Assembly: GCF_938018145.1 (NCBI RefSeq)
Contig: NZ_CALIII010000038.1
Coordinates: forward strand, 1 to 10,582
DNA: 10,582 bases
From: an uncultured Campylobacter sp.
GTDB lineage: Bacteria; Campylobacterota; Campylobacteria; Campylobacterales; Campylobacteraceae
Direction: 5' to 3'
Position numbers and translations under genes: made by a program
Notes under the pieces: model-generated
What the model was told of the DNA's origin: nothing
What the model saw: only the letters and a program-made list of their open reading frames with translations
The model's database searches: none
In this document: positions 1-6,276 of the stretch, in pieces
Layout: every line of letters begins with the position of its first letter
Position numbering within the stretch: the first letter of the stretch is position 1

Positions 1-28
1 CCGTCAAATTTTACTTTATGATTGACGG
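1..28 (-). terminator. Inverted repeat over the end of the 62-aa gene, possible terminator
   Basis: CCGTCAA at 1-7 is the reverse complement of TTGACGG at 22-28, giving a 7-bp stem with a 14-base AT-rich loop that contains the TAA stop of the 62-aa gene (11-13). On the minus strand this would form at the very end of the transcript. Whether a T-run follows cannot be seen because the window ends, so this is only a candidate. Confidence 0.25.
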
Positions 29-199
29 TTTTATCTTTTTTGGATGAGGATCTTTTTTATCATGAGTTACCGCTTTTTCTAGCGCGTGTTTCGGATAGTT
101 TGCGCCTTTTGACGTGTTGCTGATAGCAAGAACTAGAGCTAAAAATAAGACCAACAAAGGCAAAGCTAAAATCACTATTATTCCGACCGTCTTTTTCAT
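11..199 (-). CDS. Small single-TM protein, function unknown (62 aa)
   Basis: I do not recognise this protein. It starts with Met-Lys-Lys, then has one strongly hydrophobic segment at about residues 5-27 (rich in Leu, Val, Ile), followed by a short Lys/His-rich, basic soluble tail (residues 30-62). It looks like a small inner-membrane-anchored protein or one with an uncleaved signal anchor; the topology is not determinable by eye. The ATG is supported by an AGGA ribosome site about eight bases upstream, and an in-frame TAA lies directly before the ATG, so no longer start exists. It lies 73 bases downstream of the FhlB gene on the same strand, so it may be the last gene of the long minus-strand run, although the larger gap leaves room for its own promoter. 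A short inverted repeat overlaps its stop codon. The ribosome site and the coherent signal-anchor layout make it a likely real gene. Confidence 0.65.
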   Translation of the reverse strand: MKKTVGIIVILALPLLVLFLALVLAISNTSKGANYPKHALEKAVTHDKKDPHPKKIKPSIIK

Positions 200-272
200 T
201 TAGATTTCCTAGTTCGCACTCAAATTTCGCTTGAAAGCAGCCTGATCTCGCCTTGCTTTTACGACATGCGCC

Positions 273-542
273 CTATTTTTTATTCGTCATTTGATACAAA
301 AAGTTAAAGATTTCGGCGACTGCTTTATAGAGATTTGGCGGGACTTCCTCGTTTAGATCGACCTTGCTTAGAACCTCGACCAGATCGGCGTCCTCTTTGA
401 TCGGGATATCGTGAGATTTGGCTAGATTTATGATATTTTTCGCCACTTCGCCAGAACCCGTAGCTAGCACCTTAGGCGCGTTATCCTTTTGGCGGTTGTA
501 GCCAAGAGCCACGGCCTTTTTAGTTTTTTGTACTTTCGCCAA
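273..542 (-). CDS. FhlB: stand-alone FlhB C-terminal domain homologue (89 aa)
   Basis: This is a small cytoplasmic protein that corresponds to the C-terminal half of the cytoplasmic domain of FlhB/YscU export-gate proteins, without the four membrane helices. KKAVALGYN (residues 8-16) matches the strand after the FlhB autocleavage site. APKVLATG (22-29), then AKSHDIPIKED (41-51) and the EEVPPNLYKAVAEIF stretch (65-79) follow the family order. The NPTH autocleavage motif itself is absent, as expected for this group (B. subtilis YlqH, H. pylori HP1575). HP1575 is known to be able to stand in for the missing FlhB C-terminal domain in flagellar export. The start is a TTG at 540-542, two bases after the stop of the FliK-like gene, with AAGG in a good ribosome-site position; no ATG gives a full domain. 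It is very probably co-translated with the FliK-like gene, which suggests a shared role in export or hook-length control. Confidence 0.88.
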   Translation of the reverse strand: MAKVQKTKKAVALGYNRQKDNAPKVLATGSGEVAKNIINLAKSHDIPIKEDADLVEVLSKVDLNEEVPPNLYKAVAEIFNFLYQMTNKK

Positions 543-544
543 AT

Positions 545-2242
545 TTACGCCTTTTTGTCAAAGCCCATATCAAGCTTATCCAGACCGCCGTAAACACCGC
601 TAAGACGTAGCTTTGGCATGGTTTTTAGGCTAAAATTCGACACTATCAAGCCCTGCTCGCCGATAGCCCTTTTTAGCTCCTTCGCGCCGCTTAAAATCAG
701 CTCCTTAAACTCCTCTTTTTGCGTCGCGATCGCAAGGTCGATGTATTTGTTTTCGCTAAGCGCCACCATGATATTGATTTGCCCGAAATTTTGAAAATTT
801 AGATCGATTTGCGCGTAGTGCTTTTGCTTTTTGCCTTGCTTAAACCTGATATTTCCGCCCTCTACGCCCTCCCAGACGTAGGGCAGATAGGTCTGCACGC
901 CGCCAGCGACCGCGGAGGCTAGCTGATGCATCTCGATTTGAGCGAGCAGCTTTGAGGCGGCGTCTTTTACTGGGCTAGCGTCGGGGGACTTTGACTGCAT
1001 GTTTAAAAGCGCGCTTTTTACGTCGTTTTGCAGCAGCTTTGCCGTCTCTTCGGCGCTTTTTGGCGTCACGGCGCCAAGCTCGCCGCGAGCGATGTTTTGT
1101 TGCTTTATTAACTTGCCGACCTCATCTAAGTTATTTTTTGCTTCAAAGCCCGCTTTATCGGCGATTTGCAGGGCGAAATTTAGCTTTCTAGCCGCATTTT
1201 GCAGCTTGTCTTGCAGCGTCGCGCCCTCGCTTCCCTCTGCGCCGTCTCGGACGATTTTTTGCGCGAAATCGTTAAATTTATCCTGCGAGGCCGCAAGCGC
1301 GCCAAGCTCGTCCGTTAGCTCTTTTAGCGTGCTTTTTAGCTCGGTGAAATTTAAAGCAAAGCCTCTGTTTTGACTTAGTTTTTCGCTATTTAAATTTTGC
1401 ATTTTTTCGCCAGCATTTGCCAGTAGCTGCGAGATTTTATTTAGCTCGTTGTTTAGCGTTTTTTCGTTTAGGCTTAGTCCGCTGCCACTCATCGCGTTTG
1501 CCTGTTTATCCATAAATTTAGCCGCGTTTTCTAATTTATCCGCGATCTCAAAAAGCTGCTTAAACGGCGAGCCCGCTAGCGTATCTTTGGCTGCGGTTTT
1601 AGCGTTTTGTAAAATTTGATCAAGCCTCGCAAAGCTTTCGTTCGTGCTTAGGCTGTCATCTTTAGCTAGAGCTGAAATTTGCTCCAAAAGCTGCTGATTT
1701 GAGAGATTTTTTATATCGCCAAACAGCTTATTTATCGCGCTAGGTAGATTAAATTTGCCGTTTAGCGCGTCTTTTAAATTTGCCTCCAGCATGATGCCCG
1801 AGTTTTTTATCTGCTCGTTTAGCGGCGCGTTTTTTAGATCGGCAACGGGCTTTAAAAACTCCTTTAGTTTAAGCGCGAATTCCTTTAGATCGGGCTCGTT
1901 TTCGGCAAGCGCGACGAGGCTTTTCATATCTTTTGCGAGATTTGGCGAGAGCTGGAGATTTTTAGCCTGCGCGGCTAGCTCTTTGGCCTGCGTCGGGCTT
2001 GATTTTAGCTCGTTTAAAAGCTTATTTACGAGCTTATCGAGATCCTTTACGGCGTTATCCGCGGCCTCGGAGTCCAAATTTTGCGAGGGTGCTGGCTGAT
2101 TTTTAAAAAGATTTTTAGTTTCGCCCGCCTGACCCGTCTGTCCGGCGCTTGGGCCGCCAGGACCGCCCGTTTTAGGCAGAGCGCCGCTGACTGCGGCCTG
2201 GGTCGCGATTTGCGAGCTTACTGAGTTGCTTACTGATTCCAT
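545..2242 (-). CDS. FliK-like protein with C-terminal hook-length-control type domain (565 aa)
   Basis: This is a long, Leu/Ala/Lys/Asn-rich, mostly helical, soluble protein with no signal peptide or membrane segment. Residues 1-45 are Ser/Gly/Pro/Gln-rich and probably disordered; residues 60-440 are low-complexity helical sequence with many Leu-Asn-Lys stretches. The only folded domain I can recognise is C-terminal, about residues 470-545: a strand-rich AQIDLNFQNFGQINIMVAL segment followed by a helix (KEEFKELILSGAKELKRAI) and a last GLIVSNFSL strand. This order resembles the FliK C-terminal domain and YlqG-type proteins. FliK sets hook length and switches export specificity through FlhB; the neighbouring FhlB gene makes that link plausible here. 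This may be an accessory FliK paralogue and not the main hook-length ruler, so I give no symbol. The ATG is preceded by a weak ribosome site (no clear GGAG), 30 bases after the MFS stop. Confidence 0.75.
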   Translation of the reverse strand: MESVSNSVSSQIATQAAVSGALPKTGGPGGPSAGQTGQAGETKNLFKNQPAPSQNLDSEAADNAVKDLDKLVNKLLNELKSSPTQAKELAAQAKNLQLSPNLAKDMKSLVALAENEPDLKEFALKLKEFLKPVADLKNAPLNEQIKNSGIMLEANLKDALNGKFNLPSAINKLFGDIKNLSNQQLLEQISALAKDDSLSTNESFARLDQILQNAKTAAKDTLAGSPFKQLFEIADKLENAAKFMDKQANAMSGSGLSLNEKTLNNELNKISQLLANAGEKMQNLNSEKLSQNRGFALNFTELKSTLKELTDELGALAASQDKFNDFAQKIVRDGAEGSEGATLQDKLQNAARKLNFALQIADKAGFEAKNNLDEVGKLIKQQNIARGELGAVTPKSAEETAKLLQNDVKSALLNMQSKSPDASPVKDAASKLLAQIEMHQLASAVAGGVQTYLPYVWEGVEGGNIRFKQGKKQKHYAQIDLNFQNFGQINIMVALSENKYIDLAIATQKEEFKELILSGAKELKRAIGEQGLIVSNFSLKTMPKLRLSGVYGGLDKLDMGFDKKA

Positions 2243-2272
2243 ACGGCTATATCGTCAAATTTGAGATTTTCA

Positions 2273-3469
2273 TTAGCTATTTGCCATCGTGCCGGGGCTG
2301 TGCTCAAAGTCGCTTCTGCTTTCAAGCGGAACGGTCTTTTGCGTGAGGCAAAACGCGATGAGAAACGCAAGCAACGCCACGTAAACCCACATAAAGCCGT
2401 CAAAGCCTAAAATTTGCATACTAGCACCCATTATCACGGACGAAAGAAGCGAACCGAAAGAGTAGCTAAAAAGCACTGCGCGCCCTACTTCGATGCCTTG
2501 GTTTTTGTGCTTTAAAACGTCGTTGGCACGAGCAAGCGATAACGCGTAGAGGCAAAAAGCGCCGGAACCCAAAAAAAACGACAAAACGTACTGCGCGTAG
2601 ATAGATGGTTTAAGCGCCAAAAAGCAAATAGCCGCACACAGCGAGACGGCAGAGCAGACCATTATCGCAGGACGGCGGCCGAATTTATCCGAGACGCTGC
2701 CGATAAAAGAGTGCGCGATAAAGCCGCCCGCCATCGCTATCGTCATAAAAAACGAAACTTCGACCGCGCCGTATCCTTGGAGTAAAACATAAACGCTGCC
2801 CATCGTAAAAAAGCCGTTTGTTAGGATGCCTGCTACGATACTGGTGATGAGCGCCAAAGGCACGAGCGCAAAAACTCTCGGGATCGAGACGCTCTTTTTT
2901 TCGGGGATCGGCGGCTCTTTGATGCGGATCAAATTTAAAGGAATACTCGAAAACAAAATAAACGCCGCGCTAAGCAAAAGCACGTGCGAAGTGGATAAAT
3001 TTAGCGATAGCACGAGGATACCCAGCCCAAAGCAGACGTAAAACGTGACCTCGTAAAACGCTAACACTCGCGAGCGAACTTCGTTTCTAGCGCGCGCGTT
3101 GAGCCAGCTTTCGATTATCATCAAGATCGAGTAGTAGCAAAATCCCAAACATCCGCGCAAAAAGGCCCAAAAATAGAGATTTTGGCTAAGATCGTGAAAC
3201 ATCGCCGCGATACCAAAAAGCGACGCAAAGATCCCAAAGCTCCTGATGTGGCCGACTTTTGAGACGATTTTATGTGAAAATATCGTAGCCGCCATAGCTC
3301 CAACGAAAAATACCGCGATAACAAATCCCGTCTCCAGCTCGCCCGCGCCCATTTTTTTTAGCTCGACGCCCGCAGAGCTGATGATGAGGCCGTTTCCCAC
3401 AAACAAAAACGCCATCCCCACAAATAGTGCAAACATCGATCTGATCGTTATTATCGAGCTATTTCTCAT
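2273..3469 (-). CDS. MFS transporter, YcaD-like (398 aa)
   Basis: This is an inner-membrane secondary transporter of the major facilitator superfamily with about 12 hydrophobic helices and the usual length of about 400 residues. The second-half motif A (loop between helices 8 and 9) is clear at residues 257-267, GSVSDKFGRRP, with its Asp, Gly and two Arg. The first half carries ESWLNARAR at 120-128 followed by an RSRVLAFYE stretch, a signature I associate with YcaD-type MFS proteins, whose substrate is not firmly known. The substrate here cannot be read from sequence. The ATG has a GGAG ribosome site nine bases upstream, and the gene overlaps the end of the upstream four-TM protein gene by 11 bases, so it is part of the minus-strand operon. 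It appears intact. Confidence 0.88.
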   Translation of the reverse strand: MRNSSIITIRSMFALFVGMAFLFVGNGLIISSAGVELKKMGAGELETGFVIAVFFVGAMAATIFSHKIVSKVGHIRSFGIFASLFGIAAMFHDLSQNLYFWAFLRGCLGFCYYSILMIIESWLNARARNEVRSRVLAFYEVTFYVCFGLGILVLSLNLSTSHVLLLSAAFILFSSIPLNLIRIKEPPIPEKKSVSIPRVFALVPLALITSIVAGILTNGFFTMGSVYVLLQGYGAVEVSFFMTIAMAGGFIAHSFIGSVSDKFGRRPAIMVCSAVSLCAAICFLALKPSIYAQYVLSFFLGSGAFCLYALSLARANDVLKHKNQGIEVGRAVLFSYSFGSLLSSVIMGASMQILGFDGFMWVYVALLAFLIAFCLTQKTVPLESRSDFEHSPGTMANS

Positions 3470-4157
3470 TGCTTTTTACTCCATATATCAAAGCGCCCGC
3501 AGGCATCGCCGCAAGCGCGATCAAAAACGCGGCGATATCGAGGTTGTCGTGCCTTTTTAGCGCTAAAAATCCGACGACCAAAACCGCATACGCGATCAGC
3601 CGAAAAGGCACGAATGCGGTAAAGTAGTTGGGCGAATTTTGCTTTAAATTTTGCGCGAAATTTTGCTTTTTTGAGGGCTTAGTTTCGCTGCTTTGATTTG
3701 ATTCGTTCAAATTTGACTCGTTTGCCCGGCTTAAATTTGACCGACCGCTTTGGCTTGCCTCTTTTAAATTTTGCTCGTCAAATTTAACCAGCTCGTTTTC
3801 GTCGTTTAAATTTAGTTTCGCGTTCGCTTTTACCGAGCCGTCCAAATTTGACGCGTCCTGTCGCTTAGCATCTTCGCGGTGCGGGTCATGCCCGTCAAAT
3901 TTAGCGTTTTCAGCGCGATCAGGAAACTCCTCGTGATTTTCGCCCCATTCGTCTATGTCGTCCTCTGCGGAGGCGTCATAGTCTCGCACGCCGTTTTCTA
4001 CACGTTTTTTGTAGGCTCTAAAGGTCGCGGCCAGCACCAAAAGCGAGCCCGCAAACGCGACCTGCGAGCTGTAAAACCACGCGCGGCCAAATGCCACCGA
4101 GCCCAGCAATAGCAAAGCCTCAAACGCGCCGTAAACGGCAAGGAGCTTAAGATTCAC
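3459..4157 (-). CDS. Four-TM membrane protein with long charged central linker (232 aa)
   Basis: I do not recognise a named family. Two hydrophobic helices lie at about residues 5-24 and 30-47, then a very hydrophilic stretch at 50-175, then two more helices at about 181-200 and 206-227. The linker begins acidic (residues 60-90, Asp/Glu-rich with some His) and continues as degenerate Asn-Leu and Ser/Asn/Glu repeats such as SNLSRANESNLNES; it is probably disordered. The start is a GTG at 4155-4157 that overlaps the AtpZ-like stop as GTGA, with a GAGG ribosome site seven bases upstream, so translation is coupled. The end overlaps the MFS start by 11 bases. In C. jejuni a membrane protein gene occupies the same place between the AtpZ-like and MFS genes (from memory). 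The linker DNA is crowded with AAATTT words (see the repeat entry) and may vary in length among species. Confidence 0.75.
   Translation of the reverse strand: MNLKLLAVYGAFEALLLLGSVAFGRAWFYSSQVAFAGSLLVLAATFRAYKKRVENGVRDYDASAEDDIDEWGENHEEFPDRAENAKFDGHDPHREDAKRQDASNLDGSVKANAKLNLNDENELVKFDEQNLKEASQSGRSNLSRANESNLNESNQSSETKPSKKQNFAQNLKQNSPNYFTAFVPFRLIAYAVLVVGFLALKRHDNLDIAAFLIALAAMPAGALIYGVKSNEK
3646..3902. repeat. Cluster of nine AAATTT hexamers in the linker of the four-TM protein
   Basis: AAATTT is found at 3646, 3658, 3709, 3733, 3766, 3780, 3808, 3844 and 3897 (start positions): nine copies in 257 bases. Several sit in a wider shared context such as TCAAATTTGAC or TTTAAATTT. On the coding strand they read as Asn-Leu, Lys-Phe or Asn-Phe, giving the degenerate repeats of the protein linker. 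The spacing is irregular (12-53 bases), so this is dispersed word enrichment and not a clean tandem repeat. Confidence 0.7.
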
Positions 4158-4426
4158 TCATCGTCCTCGTCATTTGCGGGCTTAAATTTATCTTTATCTT
4201 TTAGTTCATCTAGGCTTTTTATCTGCGCGTCGTAGGCCTTTTTGATGTTTAGGCCGGCTGCGGCGATACCGACTGCGATGCCCGCAAACAGCGTCCACGT
4301 CCAGCCGGTTTCCTTCATCATCCAGTAGCCAAACCCGGCCCCGATAGCAAGCGCCACGACGATAGAAACGCCCAGACTTAGCTGCTCGGCGCCTTTTACG
4401 ACGTCGCCTAAATTTATCTTCGCCAT
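4154..4426 (-). CDS. AtpZ/AtpI-like two-TM protein (90 aa)
   Basis: This is a small inner-membrane protein with two hydrophobic helices at about residues 17-36 and 43-62 and an acidic, Lys/Asp-rich C-terminal tail. The pattern QLSLGVSIVVALAIGAGFGYW, then a short turn and a Gly-rich second helix ending GLNIKKAY, is the layout of the AtpZ family, proteins usually encoded with the F0F1 ATP synthase and connected with its assembly or Mg2+/Ca2+ handling. Here GYW is followed by MMKE, without the acidic residue (GYWLD) that I expect directly after it in the family. No ATP synthase genes are nearby. The ATG overlaps the hemL stop by one base (TAATG), and the gene's end overlaps the next gene as GTGA. 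The family call is from pattern; the role in this operon is unknown. Confidence 0.75.
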   Translation of the reverse strand: MAKINLGDVVKGAEQLSLGVSIVVALAIGAGFGYWMMKETGWTWTLFAGIAVGIAAAGLNIKKAYDAQIKSLDELKDKDKFKPANDEDDE

Positions 4427-5841
4427 TAGGCAAATCCCCAGCTGTTTTTCATGCGCTCTTGTATCGCTTCGCGCTCTTTTCTGGCCTCTTTTAGACGCTC
4501 TTCTAGATCGGCGATCCTTGCTTTTACCTCGCGCATTTCTTCGTTTTCGCTCGCGTCTTGCGCGACTATCTCGGCAAAGCTCTCGTCTGCGGCCTTAATC
4601 GCAAATTTAATATCCTCTTCGCTCATCGCGTCGCAGATAAAGCCCGTCTCAAACTGGCTAGGCGCTAGATAAACGCCTTTTTCAAGCATTTTGGCGTGAA
4701 ATTTGGCGTAAAGCTTGACGTCGCTTTTTAACGCATCGTCGTAGTTTTTAACCTCGCTTGCGGTAAAGAAAAAGCCAAACATCGAGCCTCGCACCGTCGT
4801 TTGTAGCGCGATGCCATGCTTCGTGGCGACGCTTTTTAACCCATGAGCAAACAGTACGGCTAGCTTGTTTAGGCGGTCATAAAGATTGTGATCGGCGAAA
4901 ATTTTACTCAGGCTTGCGATGCCGGCGGCCATAGCTACGGGATTACCGCTTAGCGTACCCGCTTGATATACGGCGCCTTCGGGACTTAGACAGTCCATGA
5001 TAGCAGCCTTTCCGCCAAACGCCGCCGCAGGGCAGCCTCCGCCGATCACCTTACCAAATGTTACCAGATCGGCCTCTATGCCGTTAAATTCGAACGATCC
5101 ATGCCTGCTCGCGCGAAATCCACTCATAACCTCGTCAAATATCAGCACCGCGCCGTTTTCGTCGCAAAGGCGTCTAAGCTCGCTCAAAAACTCGTTATCC
5201 GCAGGCACGAGCCCCATATTTCCCGCGATCGGCTCGATGATTAGCGCGCCGATTTTGCCTCTATTTGCCTCAAATATCGCCCGCACGCTAGCTATATCGT
5301 TGTAGCGCGCTAGATAGGTGTTTTTCACCACATCTGCCGGCACGCCGCCGCTAGATGCATTGCCGTAGGTCGTCGCGCCGCTGCCTGCTTTTACCAAAAG
5401 CGCGTCGCTGTGCCCGTGATAGCAGCCTTCAAATTTTATCAGTCCGTCCTTACCGCTAAAGCCGCGCGCCACGCGGATTGCGCTCATCGTGGCCTCTGTA
5501 CCCGAGCTAACAAAACGCACCTTTTCTACGTTTTTAAACTCGTCGCAGATTAGTTTGGCTAGCTTTGTTTCTAAATTTGACGGAGCGCCAAAGCTTAGTC
5601 CTTTTTTAGCCGTCGCTATCACCGCACTCTCGATATCAGGGTCGCAGTGCCCAAAAATGAGCGGTCCCCAGCTCTGGATGAAGTCTAGATAGCGGTTTCC
5701 CTCGATATCTACTAGATACGCGCCCTCGCCGCGGTCCACCACAAACGGCTCGCCGCCTACGCTGCCAAACGCGCGAACGGGCGAATCTACGCCGCCCGGG
5801 ATATATTTTTTAGCCAGTCCAAAAGCTTCTTTGTTCGTCAT
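4426..5841 (-). CDS. hemL: Glutamate-1-semialdehyde 2,1-aminomutase (471 aa, with extra C-terminal coiled coil)
   Basis: HemL is the PLP enzyme that converts glutamate-1-semialdehyde to 5-aminolevulinate in the C5 route to heme; it acts in the cytosol. Class-III aminotransferase features are all present: SSGTEA (112-117, phosphate cup), YHGHSD (141-146), DEVMSGFR (236-243, Asp binds the pyridine nitrogen), TFGKVIGGG (261-269, with Lys264 as the expected PLP lysine) and TLSGNP (296-301). The usual enzyme is about 425-430 residues. This one continues from about residue 431 to 471 with a highly charged helix ([20 protein letters not shown]) that looks like a coiled coil and is not part of the normal fold. 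The ATG has AAGGAT eight bases upstream and overlaps the cytochrome c stop as ATGA; the stop overlaps the AtpZ-like start. The core is intact and should be active. Confidence 0.97.
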   Translation of the reverse strand: MTNKEAFGLAKKYIPGGVDSPVRAFGSVGGEPFVVDRGEGAYLVDIEGNRYLDFIQSWGPLIFGHCDPDIESAVIATAKKGLSFGAPSNLETKLAKLICDEFKNVEKVRFVSSGTEATMSAIRVARGFSGKDGLIKFEGCYHGHSDALLVKAGSGATTYGNASSGGVPADVVKNTYLARYNDIASVRAIFEANRGKIGALIIEPIAGNMGLVPADNEFLSELRRLCDENGAVLIFDEVMSGFRASRHGSFEFNGIEADLVTFGKVIGGGCPAAAFGGKAAIMDCLSPEGAVYQAGTLSGNPVAMAAGIASLSKIFADHNLYDRLNKLAVLFAHGLKSVATKHGIALQTTVRGSMFGFFFTASEVKNYDDALKSDVKLYAKFHAKMLEKGVYLAPSQFETGFICDAMSEEDIKFAIKAADESFAEIVAQDASENEEMREVKARIADLEERLKEARKEREAIQERMKNSWGFA

Positions 5842-6194
5842 TTTTTATCCTTGTTGAAATTTATAACGTATTCGTAAAGCAAATTTATCTCTTCGTCGGT
5901 TAGAAAGTAGCTAGGCATCACGCTTCTAGCGCTTAGCACGCCCTCTTTAAACGTCTCAAAATCAAGATTGTTTATCCTGGGCGCTCTTAGCTCGTCGTCG
6001 ATGACCTGCTTGGTTTTTTTATCGAAATGTCTATATTTTGATATGAGCGAACCCTCGCCGCCCTTGCCGTGACACTTGTCGCAGCCGATGCCGCGCGGGT
6101 TTTGATAGAGCATCTTCGCGTATTCGTTTTTCGTGATAAAATCGCTCGCAAACGCCGCGCCGCAAAGCAACCAAAAAATCAGCCAAATTTTCAT
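5838..6194 (-). CDS. Periplasmic monoheme cytochrome c (118 aa)
   Basis: A signal peptide spans residues 1-16 (hydrophobic [13 protein letters not shown], cleavage likely before Ser17), so the mature protein of about 100 residues is periplasmic. One heme-binding motif CDKCH (38-42) supplies the two thioether Cys and the proximal His. A likely distal ligand is Met93 in [13 protein letters not shown], a common class-I cytochrome c ending, followed by the usual C-terminal helix. A GKGGEGS loop lies directly after the heme site. It is probably a small electron carrier; its partner is unknown. It is the first gene of the minus-strand run, transcribed from the region shared with folD, and its end overlaps hemL by four bases. 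The ATG has only a weak purine-rich ribosome site. The C. jejuni counterpart is, from memory, the periplasmic protein gene between hemL and folD. Confidence 0.9.
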   Translation of the reverse strand: MKIWLIFWLLCGAAFASDFITKNEYAKMLYQNPRGIGCDKCHGKGGEGSLISKYRHFDKKTKQVIDDELRAPRINNLDFETFKEGVLSARSVMPSYFLTDEEINLLYEYVINFNKDKK

Positions 6195-6235
6195 AAATTC
6201 TTTCGCTTTTTCGTAAATTTAATCTAAAATTAGCT

Positions 6236-6241
6236 ATCATA
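6236..6241 (-). promoter_or_regulatory. Candidate -10 box for the cytochrome c/hemL operon
   Basis: On the minus strand TATGAT (5 of 6 to TATAAT) lies about 42 bases before the cytochrome c ATG, preceded by a T-rich stretch, as in Campylobacter sigma70 promoters, which lack a conserved -35. This is the only divergent gap upstream of eight minus-strand genes, so a promoter is expected here. Confidence 0.4.
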
Positions 6242-6245
6242 CAAT
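6240..6245 (+). promoter_or_regulatory. Candidate -10 box for folD
   Basis: TACAAT (5 of 6 to TATAAT) lies 31 bases before the folD ATG and overlaps the opposite-strand TATGAT by two bases. If both are used, RNA polymerase cannot occupy both at once. folD also has a clear AAAGGA ribosome site just before its ATG. Confidence 0.35.
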
Positions 6246-6276
6246 CTTTGCGATTAAAAAGTAATAAAGGACGAAA

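Noticed and set aside
999..1373. Plus-strand open frame of about 124 codons within the FliK-like gene, and others at 991-1191 and 1755-2099
   Set aside because: They lie opposite a gene with a conserved C-terminal domain, have Ser/Phe/Ala-rich antisense composition typical of the complement of a Leu/Ala/Lys gene, and show no recognisable domain.
3646..3902. CRISPR array or tandem repeat in the AAATTT-rich linker
   Set aside because: The shared word is only six to ten bases, spacing is irregular (12-53), and the region lies in an open coding frame flanked by membrane helices.
4206..4433. Alternative frame of 75 codons in the AtpZ-like gene
   Set aside because: It is Arg-rich without hydrophobic or family pattern, while the other frame gives a clean two-TM AtpZ-like protein with stop/start overlaps on both sides.
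4426..4560. Frameshift or gene fusion as the cause of the HemL tail
   Set aside because: The tail is in frame, keeps the genome's codon style and ends in a clean one-base overlap with the next start, so it reads as a normal extension; I kept it as a finding and not as a broken gene.
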